From: Aulostomus chinensis
Lineage: Eukaryota; Chordata; Actinopteri; Syngnathiformes; Aulostomidae
Assembly: GCA_037954235.1 (NCBI GenBank)
Contig: JBBMOA010000008.1
Coordinates: 533,501-597,500, forward strand
Direction of reading: 5' to 3'
Length of the DNA: 64,000 bases
A program made the position numbers and the translations under genes. Positions 55,058 to 64,000 of this stretch are shown piece by piece. Position 1 is the first letter of the stretch. Every line of letters starts with the position of its first letter. The notes beneath the pieces are model-generated. The model saw only the letters and a program-made list of their open reading frames with translations. It ran no database searches and was not told the DNA's origin.

Positions 55058-56700
55058 AATGATGAAGCTCCATCCTCTCTGAAAGAGCTCATTAGTCCCT
55101 CCTGTCCCACCAGAGCACTCCGCTCCCAGAATGCAGGTCTTTTAGTGACTCCCAGTATCTCTAAAACAGACTGGGAGGTAGAGCCTTCAGGTACCGGTTC
55201 CTCTACAGTGGAACCAGCATCTCTCCATGGGTCAGAGAGGCAGACACTTTAACTACGTTTAAGTCCAGGCTTAAGACCTTCCTCTATGACAGAGCCTTCA
55301 GTCAGGACTGGTTCAGGTAGCTCTGAACCATTGATAGCTATGCTGCTACAGGCTTAGACTGCTGGGGGACACGTCAGGTTACATGGAGCCCTTCCCTCCT
55401 CTCCTCTCCTCTCCTCTCCTCTCCCCCTCTCTCCTCCCCTCCTCTCCTCTCCCCCTCTCTCCTCCTCTCCTCTCCTCTCCCCCTCTCTCCTCCTCTCCTC
55501 CCTGCACATTTTTGGAACTGTCAGTACCACTACTTGTTGCACTTTGTAGTTTGGCCTTGGTGTCTCGCAGTCTCTCTGTGTTTCCACAGATCCACCAGAG
55601 CCCCAACCGCCACCTGCATCGCCCCCCACCCCCCCCCTTATTCCCTACTGTCACACCGGCCTGCGCTCCCCTCCCATGAACCAGTCCACCATCCAGTCCC
55701 CCATCAAGCTGGCTTGCTCTCCCTGCCTCCCCTCCCATGAACCAGTCTACCATCCAGTCCCCCATCAAGCTGGCTTGCTCTCCCTGCCTCCCCTCCCATG
55801 AACCAGTCTACCATCCAGTCCCCCATCAAGCTGGCTTGCTCTCCCTGCCTCCCCTCCCATGAACCAGTCTACCATCCAGTCCCCCATCAAGCTGGCTTGC
55901 TCTCCCTGCCTCCCCTCCCATGAACCAGTCTACCATCCAGTCCTCCATCAAGCTGGCTTGCTCTCCCTGCCTCCCCTCCCATGAACCAGTCTACCATCCA
56001 GTCCCCCATCAAGCTGGCTTGCCCTCCCTGCCTCCCCTCCCATGAACCAGTCTGCCATCCAGTCCCCCATCAAGCTGGCTTGCTCTCCCTGCCTCCCCTT
56101 CCATGAACCAGTCTACCATCCAGTCCCCCATCAAGCTGGCTTGCCCTCCCTGCCTCCCCTCCCATGAACCAGTCTACCATCCAGTCCTCCATCAAGCTGG
56201 CTTGCCCTCCCTGCCTCCCCTCCCATGAACCAGTCTACCATCCAGTCCCCCATCAAGCTGGCTTGCTCTCCCTGCCTCCCCTCCCATGAACCAGTCTACC
56301 ATCCAGTCCCCCATCAAGCTGGCTTGCTCTCCCTGCCTCCCCTTCCATGAACCAGTCTACCATCCAGTCCCCCATCAAGCTGGCTTGCTCTCCCTGCCTC
56401 CCCTACCAGAAGCTTCCTTCTTCAGCTGTTATTAACATTTCCATGTTTCCTCCATTCTGTGTTATAAACTGTTTTCTTCTCTGTACCAACATCTCCTGCA
56501 CGTCTGTCCCTCCTGGTGAGGGATCCTCCTCCCCTCCTCACCCTGAGGTTTGTCCCATTTTTCCCTGTTCAAGGTTTTCTATGGAGTTTCTCCTCAGTCG
56601 ATGTGAGGCTCTGAGGGCAGAGGATGTTGTTATGATGCCATGAAGCCAGGAGACAAACTGGTGGTGGAAACAGGCTACAAAGAAAACTGCCTTGCCTTGC
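55058..56700 (+). mobile_element. 5'-truncated L2 LINE with the empty CACTA site
   Basis: Starts inside the C-terminal coding part (CAATGATGAAGCTCCATCC; SLKELISPSCPTRALRSQNAGLL region). It passes the TA at 55,318-55,319 that is occupied in the 37-48 kb copy, then a CT-rich tract (55,386-55,500), twelve 61-bp repeats, and ends CTGCCTTGCCTTGCC at 56,700. It is the closest relative in this window of the L2 at 37,096-48,156. Confidence 0.85.
55674..56405. repeat. 61-bp VNTR, twelve units
   Basis: Twelve tandem copies of the unit starting CCATGAACCAGTC (first at 55,674, last at 56,345), more often with the CTCCC variant than the array at 47,318. Confidence 0.94.
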
Positions 56701-58039
56701 CATAAAAAGGTAATAATTATATGAAATAAGTCCTATTTATGTGGGCTAGGGTTAGGGTTAAAATGGGTCCGAACAAATCAGGTATGTCCTTGCAATGCAC
56801 GGTCCGTTACATTGTGTGTTGTGTAAAACAAACTGTCCACATAGATGGTGTGTCCTCTCAATGGACAATGCCTTCGCTTTTGTGTTTAGCCATGTCCCAT
56901 TAATGGGTGAGGACCCTTTCATACACCCTTGTGACATTTTTGTGTGTTGTATAGCTACTGTCCACACAAATTGATGTAGTCCTCTTAAGTTCTGTTCGTG
57001 TCATGGGCGGGGCCTATTCATCTCATTATCTCTGTCCGCCAAAGGAAGCATGTTGTCAGGTTGTTGTATTTTGGGTTATAGAACAGTGGAACACACCTCC
57101 TCAACTGTTCCGTCTTCAGTGGAGCTGGTAGTGCAGACCCCCCCTCCCCCCACCAGCACCACCACCAGCACCACCACCACACACACACACACACACACAC
57201 ACAGACATGTACCTGACAGGTACCAATTGCTCCAGATACCACCAGGGATCAATTAAGCCTCTCCTCTCTCCTCCTCATACCTCACTGCCCCCCCAACCCA
57301 ATTAAGATCCTCTTCAAGTGTGTGTGAACACCTTCGGTGGGGGCCAGAGGGTAGCGGGAGGGGGTAGCTTGTCTCCTGGCCTGTGGTGTGGTCTCACATG
57401 CTGCTTATCCATGCTGCTGAAGGGGCCCCTGAATGTAAAGCTGCCCCCCTCCCCTCAGGCTCCACCCTCCCAGGCCCCTCACATGCCAGGCTTTGCTCCT
57501 GTGACCAGCAGTGACAGCTGTGCTGGAAATGCAAGACCTCCCCTGGAAAAGTCAAAGTTGACACACAGCACCGCTTAAAGGTTCAGTGTAGAAGAATGGT
57601 ACCAGTACAGATGCTGGAACCGGCACTGGAACCGGCACTGGAAGAAGCACTGGAACAAGCACTGGCATGATCATGACCGTGCTTGGTTCCCATTGCTGAA
57701 AGAATAAACTGCCCTCAGGTGGAACCGTGGAAGCCGATCGTTTGGATTTCATTTGACAGACCGCATATGGTTGACCTTTACGAACTCTCTCACAGTAATC
57801 TCACAGAACTAAAATGCCTGGTCCAGTAAATTGACTGGTTGTGACATCATCATGCCTGTCAACCATGATGTTGTGCGTATGGCAGCGCTCCTGGTCTCTC
57901 TCTCTGCTGCTCCATCATTTGCTCTTTCATCTTAGAGCAAAGACGATCCACTGCATCCTGACATGTAGTCCTAAAATAGCAGCACGCTGACAGGAAGACG
58001 ACTCGCAGCCTCTTGTGTGGTTTTAACATTTACCTCTCC
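56701..58039. other. No gene recognised, small repeats
   Basis: Two TTAGGG-like units at 56,747-56,759, an ACC/CA tract at 57,150-57,203, and a 12-bp CTGGAACCGGCA tandem (57,614-57,665). No coding sequence was recognised. Confidence 0.4.
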
Positions 58040-59045
58040 TACGCTTCTGACGTTGCTTTAGACTCCATTAACGTTACCAGCCTCAGATTTTGCTTTAGAT
58101 TAACGTTAACAGCTCGGCTCTAGTTTAAGATTAATGTTACCAGCCTCAGATTGAGTTTTAGACAAATGTTTACAGTTCAAATTGAGCTTTAGATTGACTA
58201 CCACTTACAGTTTCAGATTGACAGGCTTCCCGGTGGAGCAGTGGTCCTCACTGTGGCCCCCCATCAAGAAGGTTGTGGGTGGAGCCCCGGCTGCAGCACG
58301 GGGTCTTTCTGGGTGAGTCTCCATGTTCTCCCTGTTCCTGCTGGGTTCTCTCTGGTACTCCAGCTTCCTCCACAGTCCAAAGACATCAAGAGGGACCAGG
58401 TTAATCCAGACTCTAAATTGACCGTAGGCGTGGCTGGGAGAGCCAATGGTTGTCTGTCTCTATGTGTTGGCCCTGCCATGGACTGGTGACCTGTCCAGGG
58501 GGAAGGCTGCTGGGATAGGCTCCACCCCCACCACCCTGAACAGGAGAAGAGGGAGAACATGGAGGGATGGAGGGAGGGATGGAGGGGTGGATGGATGGAA
58601 GGATGGATGGAGGGAGGCATTATCGATTATTGATGGAGCTTCATATTAAGGTTTAGATAAATGTTAACAGCCTCAGATTAACATTTTGAGTAATGTTAAC
58701 AGATCAGAGGGAGTCTAAGACTAACATGAACAGCTCAAATGGAGTTTTAGACTGAGGTTAACAGCTCCGATTGAGTTTTAGACTGAGCTTAACAGCTCCG
58801 ATTGAGTTTTAGACTGAGGTTAACAGCTCCGATTGAGTTTTAGACTGAGGTTAACAGCTCCGATTGAGTTTTAGACTGAGCTTAACAGCTCCGATTGAGT
58901 TTTAGACTAAGGTTAACAGCTCCGATTGAGTTTTAGACTGAGGTTAACAGCTCCGATTGAGTTTTAGATTGAGGTTAACAGCTCAGGTTGAGTTTTAGAC
59001 TAACACTAACAGCTCAGGTTGAGTTTTAGACTAACGTTAACAGCT
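58040..59045. repeat. 31-bp minisatellite interrupted by a SINE
   Basis: Units like AGACTGAGGTTAACAGCTCCGATTGAGTTTT, well conserved from 58,740 to 58,990 and diverged from 58,650 and up to 59,045. Recognisable diverged units also lie left of the SINE (58,040-58,215), so the array once continued across the insertion point. Confidence 0.88.
58221..58633 (+). mobile_element. tRNA-headed SINE with ATGG tail, copy 3
   Basis: Plus strand. Head CCCGGTGGAGCAGTGGTCCTC (A-box-like) at 58,230, weak B-box, conserved body, GGGATAGGCTCCACCCCCACC near 58,513, and a GATGG/GGAGGG tail to about 58,620. Sits inside the 31-bp minisatellite. Clear target duplications were not identified. Confidence 0.7.
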
Positions 59046-59429
59046 CAGAATGTGTGCTTGACTCACTCCAGCCTCTATGACTCATTGTCCTCAGGAGAGA
59101 AGGGTTTCAGAATAATGATAAAATGAAATACCCTGTGGTTAACACCGATTGTTATGTTTGAGTTTTGTCGCACTATTGGGAAAGGTTTGGGCACCCCTGG
59201 TCCTAACAGATGTGGGTGTCAGTTCCTGACATTTTAGACCTTCTACAGCAGCTGAACCAAGAGAACCATCATTCATCATCACGTGTGGTGAAGAAGCATC
59301 CTTGCATATATGAGTTCCCATCCTCAAACTCAGTGACATCACTTAACATTTCGTTACCATCTGAACTCCTCCATTGGAACTGCCTCACACACCATAATCC
59401 TGGGACTGAACCTGGCTCAGACGAAACCC

Positions 59430-60760
59430 CAGTCTCCTTAGATGTGAAAATCAAGAAAGCACCAGGCCCAGACAGAGTGTCACCATCCTGTCTGAAAGCC
59501 TGTACCGACCAGCTGGCTCCAGTCTTCACCAGGATCTTCAACAGCCCCCTGGAGAAGTGTGAAGTCCCCGCCATCTTCAAACACTCCACCATCATCCCGG
59601 TCCCAAAGAACCCCTCCATCACTGGACTGAACGACTACAGACCGGTGGCCCTGACGTCTATGGTTATGAAGTCCTTTGAAAGACTGGTGTTGAGCCATCT
59701 GAGGACTGTTACAGGACCCCTGCTGGACCCCCTGCAGTTTGCCTACCAGGCAAACAGGTCGGTGGATGATGCTGTCAATCTGGGACTGCACTACATCCTG
59801 CAGCATCTTGACAGCCCAGGGAGCTACGCAAGGATCCTGTTTGTGGACTTTAGCTCAGCATTCAACACGATCATCCCTGAACTCCTCTCCTCCAAACTCT
59901 CCCACCTCAACGTGCAGCCGTCCATCTGTCAGTGGACCACCAGCTTCCTGACAGTCAGCAGGTGAGGCTGGGAGATTTCACCTCAACAACCCGGACTGTC
60001 AGCACTGGCGCCCCCTAGGGGTGTGTCCTGTCCCCCTGCTCTTCTCCCTCTATACCAACGACTGCACCTCCAAGCACCCAGCTGTGAAGCTCTTGAAGTA
60101 CGCAGACGACACAACGGTCATCGGCCTGATCCAGGACGGAGACGAGTCTGCATCCCGGCAGGAGGTTGAGCGGCTGGTGTTCTGGTGCAGTCAGAACAAC
60201 TTGGAGCTGAACACGCTCAAGACTGTGGAGATGACAGTGGACTTCAGAAGACAGCCCTGGCCACCGCTCCCCCTCACCATCAGCAACAGCCCTGTGTCAG
60301 CCGTCGAGTCCTTCAAGTTCTTGGGAACTACAATCTCTCAGAACCTGAAGTGGGAGACGAACATCCACTGCATCCTGAAGAAGGCCCAGCAGAGGATGTA
60401 CTTCCTGCGACAGCTGAAGAGACACGGTCTGCCTCAGGAGCTGTTGATCCAGTTCTACACCGCTGTCATCGAGTCTGTCCTGTGCACCTCCATCACCGTA
60501 TGGTTTAGAGGAGCCACCCAGCAGGAGAGGAACAGACTGCAGCGCACAGTTAGGACTGCCCAAAGACTCACTGGAGCCCCCCTGCCCTCCATTCAGGAAC
60601 TGTACTCCTCCAGAGTCAGGAAGAGGGCAGGGAACATCATCAGAGACCCTTCTCACCCTGGACACAAAGTGTTCCCACTCCTCCCCTCTGGCAGGAGCTA
60701 CAGAGCCCTGCACACAAAACAACAAGACTGAAGAACAGTTTCTTTCCCACTGCCATGACT
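59430..60760 (+). pseudogene. CR1/Rex-type LINE reverse transcriptase
   Basis: The plus-strand RT is read in two frames. First part: KKAPGPDRVSPSCLKAC (59,450-59,500), LNDYRPVALTSMVMKSFERLVL (59,625-59,690), DPLQFAYQANRSVDDAV and ILFVDFSSAFNTI (near 59,840). A frameshift falls near 59,955, and the GAPQG motif that follows has its glutamine changed to TAG (60,014-60,016). Second part from 60,021: LLKYADDTTVIGLI (near 60,095, catalytic box intact), FKFLGTTISQNLKW, KKAQQRMYFLRQLKR (near 60,385) and the C-terminal PSHPGHKVFPLLPSGRSYR (near 60,650-60,700). It is 5'-truncated and lacks the endonuclease. Confidence 0.82.
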
Positions 60761-61050
60761 CTACTGAACAGCTGATCTGTTAACCTGCTGCACTGCTGAG
60801 TGGTCACACACTCATGTTCAACTGGACACCCACTCAAGTCTGCACTACATTGTGGACCTGGCACCAACTGTGTTTTTGCACTGATCACATTTTGTACATA
60901 TCCTCTCTTTATAGATGTATGTACTTTCTACCATTATTGTTTATTTTATGTTTCCTCTGCGAATTTCATGAGTGACACCAACGGCCAGAGTCAAATTCCC
61001 TGTCTGTTGTGAACATTCTTGGCCAATAAAACTGATTCTGATTCTGATGT
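60761..61050 (+). mobile_element. 3' untranslated region of the CR1-type LINE
   Basis: Ends GCCAATAAAACTGATTCTGATTCTGA, a polyadenylation-like signal followed by short tandem TGATTC, as L2/CR1 elements end in microsatellite-like repeats rather than poly(A). Confidence 0.75.
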
Positions 61051-61664
61051 GACTTCCCTGTTCACATGCTTCCCACGAAGGAGGACAGAGACGAAGCAGT
61101 GCTGCGTTCAACAACAACAGATGTTGCCACCTGGTCACATTATCAAGAATCTTTTTTGCAACCTTGTATTTTCCCTGCAGTGATCAGAACCAATTTTTAA
61201 ATGAATTGGTTTGGTGGATGGATGGAGTGCGCACGCTCCATGGGCCACACAGGCGAGCACACTCACAAGCATTCACATTAGTCCCGCCTCTTACTTGCCA
61301 GTCACAACCAGCTCTCGTCAAATGGCAGCACATGTTTATGCACTTGGTTGCTACAAACTCTGATGTAGCAGCGACAGCAGCAGGAGGTGTTTGTGTGGGA
61401 GCCAGTGGACGGAGAGCTGATGTCCCTGCATCGGAGGCGAGTTGGTTGATAATGGATTGTGTGTCTGCTTGCTGTTGGTAAATTATCATTGTCATTTAAA
61501 TGCTCGGAAAAACGAAGTCCACTGGTTATTTGCTTCTGCATCAACTTGACTGAAATTAATGAACTGGACCACATTGGACGACCAAGATGTAATCAGTTTG
61601 ATAGTTTTCTTTTATCATCATCTGATCAACAGATGATGCAAGTTTAAAAGAATAACATTTTTTA
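61051..61664. other. No gene recognised
   Basis: Nothing supported on either strand. Confidence 0.35.
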
Positions 61665-61681
61665 CTGGTTTTGTAAGTTCT

Positions 61682-63607
61682 TTTTTAAACCTGTCCTGTT
61701 CAGTAGCAGCATCCATGTTCCTGCTGCCTTGTTGTACTGAAGCAGTTTTATTCTGCATAGGAGGAACCTGATAAACTCCTCCTATTGCCATTTATGTTTA
61801 ACTTTATTTGGAATGGTGTTGGTTCATTGATGAAGCTACCAGACTGAGGACAGGAGTGGATAGGAAGAGAGAACAGGGACAGGATAGGGAAGAACACAAA
61901 AAACACAAAAAACAAACAAAAAAAACAAACAAAAACCAAATAAACAAACAAAGAAAAAGTAACAACAAAAAAAAGAAAGAAAAACATTGGTTGCAGAATT
62001 TCCGGTGCAGGGTTACCATTTGGTTTAATATAATTTTAAGATAAATGTCTGAGTGTGTGTTTATGGGTCAGTTGTGTGCTCCATGCGTGTATGTGTGTAT
62101 ACGCGTGTGTATGTGTATGTGTGTGTGCAACGGTTTGTCTTGGATGCTGTGTGTAGCTGGCTGTAGCTGATGTGGGGGGCCAGGACATCGCACCCCCAGT
62201 CCAGGATAGCAGGCAGGTCAGGACCAGGCAACCAGGGCACCCAGAAACCCCCAGGACACGGGGAGCACCAGGCCACCCCTACCCCAGGAAACAGCCACAG
62301 GCCCAACCCATGCCAGGACCCGTAGGAAAGCATCGGAGCAGCAACCCCCACCCGGAAGCAACCCACAGAGAGACGGGGCAGAGATGACCCCGGTCCCACC
62401 GGGCACTCCCCCCCCACAGCATGAGCAGAGCCCAGGGGCACAGGGCTCCTCTGGCCCGAGACCCGACCAGAGCCCCCCAAGGGGTCCGCCAGCGGCGAGG
62501 CCGACACCCACCCACACCCCACACCCAGGCGGGGCAGCCACAGCCCACCACAATGACCAGGCCCACCGCCCCCGAACAGAGCTACCCCCCCCCCCCAACC
62601 CTCGATCCCCATCCCCTCTACTCATCCCCTGTTCTCCCCCTCCCCCCAAAGCTGGCAGGCTTCAGGCTATAGGGCACCACCAGCCAGCCAGCCGGGACCC
62701 CCCACTCCCCAGAGAGGCCCAGCCCACCCGCCGGGGTGAGTCGAAGGCACACACGCCCAGGACCGCCACCCCTGGACAAAACAATCATACTCTCATCTTC
62801 CTCCATACAGGGGCTGAGAACACCATAGATGCTGATACGGTCCAGGGCACCTCAGACTTAGTGAACCCACCAGCGAGCGATCCACCGAACAACAGCAGGG
62901 CCCTTGACCAACCCCAGCCAAACCACCACGCCGGGAAGAGGACCACCCCCCCCCCCCCCAAAGAGCCCCGGCCAGGCCCCCGGCCAGACCCCCGAGCCTG
63001 CAATGGTGCAGTTAGCAAAGGAGGCAGCACTGGACCCACTCCCTGCCCCAGCTGCCCCCCCATCCCAACATGGTGCAGGATGCGTGCTGTGCATGGGAAT
63101 GTAGATGTGATGATGTGGATGACTAGAATGTGGTTAAAATTGGCGGAGGCACCCTGGGCATGGGAGCCCTGCCGGTTGCAGACAGCAGAGTCTCCCAGTA
63201 CATCCTCATGCACTCCCCCAAGCCCTAAATGTCTACGATGTGATTAAAATTGGGGGGTCCAGCCCCTCAAGGCCTAGTGACACTTAAGATGTGATGTGAT
63301 GGGACAGAGAGGCAATGAGAGGGGCTGAGGAAAGGGCCAGACCTGCAGGGGGCCAACTTCCAGACTGGCCCCGCTGACCACCCCGTCACCACTGCAACAA
63401 GCCGACAGGGAGTCTAGCCTCCCTGGTTCAGAGGTCAGATTGGAGCACCAAGGGGCACTGTCCGGAGATCCGGGCAGAGGGTCCACCACCGTGCAGTCAG
63501 AGGGCAGGGAGGGCCCAGGCCCCCAGTGCACAGCGGAACCCCCAGCCAGCAGCCCGTGGTCAGGGCCCCCAGTTCGATCAGCATCAAGGAGGTCAGCCCC
63601 CATCCCT
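61682..63607 (-). mobile_element. Unclassified GC-rich 1.9-kb retroelement, copy 2
   Basis: Flanked by GGTTTTGTAAGTTCT (61,667-61,681 and 63,608-63,622; 17 bp if two ambiguous bases are counted). The minus-strand 3' end is a short A run (T run at 61,681-61,686). Collinear with 31,430-33,340, but with about 100 bp more near 63,238-63,345, and starting 9 bases later at the 5' side. The G-rich sense strand with long GGG runs, the T-rich stretch (61,890-61,985) and the AATAAA signals are the same in both copies. No RT is encoded. Confidence 0.8.
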
Positions 63608-63671
63608 GGTTTTGTAAGTTCTAAAACTAATACACTCCCAAATATATTTTGATATTATACATGTCAAAATA

Positions 63672-63899
63672 TATCTGGTTCCGTCCCTCAGTCCTTTAAA
63701 GTAGTAGGAATTAAACCCTCCTCAAAAACAAGCCTGGATCCAGAAGTTCTACCAACTACAGACCAACATCACATCTTCCTTTTCTCTCCAAGGTTCTGGA
63801 GAAAGCAGCTGCTAAACAGCTCTGTGACTTCTCCACAGCAACAGCTGATTGGAGGATTCAGTCAGGTTCCAGGTTCATCCTAGCACAGAAACAGAACTA
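63672..63899 (+). mobile_element. 228-bp L2 scrap nearly identical to 6551-6778
   Basis: Same length, no gaps, and by eye only two substitutions relative to 6551-6778 (AGTAGT/AGTAGC and CTCTGTG/CTCTGGG). It is cut at both ends within the L2 RT coding region. Confidence 0.85.
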
Positions 63900-64000
63900 G
63901 TCTATGTTTCTGAACTATGTCAGCGGTCATTCCCAGTGAGTGAGTAATTCCCAGTCTAAGTGTGGGGAAAGGAGCTCTACTTCAGTTGATTGTTGATTAA
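63900..64000. other. Window end, nothing recognised
   Basis: About 100 bp without a recognisable feature. Confidence 0.35.

Noticed and set aside
56747..56759. Telomere-like TTAGGG units
   Set aside because: Only two units, consistent with chance; no interstitial telomeric array.
59210..59400. Start of the LINE RT frame at its first ATG
   Set aside because: The first roughly 70 codons show no LINE similarity and precede the recognisable start at about 59,430; they are probably flanking sequence that happens to be open.

Overview
The window is animal nuclear DNA, most probably from a teleost fish. The reasons are the types of mobile element present: L2 (Maui-like), CR1/Rex-type and Tx1-type LINEs, a sushi-like Ty3/Gypsy gag, PIF-Harbinger, hAT and CACTA-like DNA transposons, an endogenous retrovirus, a tRNA-headed SINE with an ATGG tail, and long CA, GATG and GA microsatellites. 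I find no host protein-coding gene, rRNA or tRNA gene that I can defend. Nearly every long reading frame is a decayed transposon gene, a low-complexity translation, or the antisense shadow of one. All family names come from recognising motifs by eye, not from a search.

Layout. 1-8.5 kb: Gypsy gag relic (minus), two adjacent Harbinger relics, a 22-bp minisatellite, the endonuclease half of a CR1-type LINE (minus), then an L2 LINE (plus) split by a solo retroviral LTR. 8.5-12 kb: AT-, TA- and GA-rich DNA with no gene. 12-14.4 kb: possible solo Gypsy LTR, an L2 RT scrap, a Gypsy leader/gag scrap fused to a Harbinger transposase fragment. 14.5-18.4 kb: a deleted endogenous retrovirus (minus) with two LTRs, a tRNA-Ser-type primer binding site and a 4-bp target duplication. 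18.4-19.2 kb: proline-rich repeats. 19.6-31.2 kb: SINE copies, one with a tail of about 740 bp, microsatellites, and sequence without recognisable genes.

The main object is 31,224-50,532, a set of nested insertions whose borders can mostly be read from target-site duplications. A hAT transposon (8-bp duplication CTACAGAT) was hit by a GC-rich retroelement of about 1.9 kb (14-bp duplication) and by a Tx1-type LINE inserted in a (TTC)n tract. The Tx1 element was split by an L2 LINE, and that L2 was split by a 9,527-bp CACTA-like DNA transposon (TA duplication). A paralogous L2 copy at 55.3 kb preserves the empty TA site. The CACTA-like element carries two decayed minus-strand genes: a zinc-finger/transposase-like gene and a spliced accessory gene resembling fish proteins annotated as SAMD3-like. 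A stub of another L2 has landed in an exon of the accessory gene.

50.5-64 kb: a 10-bp minisatellite joined to a 1.75-kb TG-rich array, the second L2 3' end with twelve 61-bp repeats, a 31-bp minisatellite interrupted by a SINE, the RT half of a CR1-type LINE, a second copy of the 1.9-kb retroelement with its own 15-17 bp duplication, and a 228-bp L2 scrap almost identical to one at 6.55 kb. These elements do not form a pathway. The window records successive insertions.
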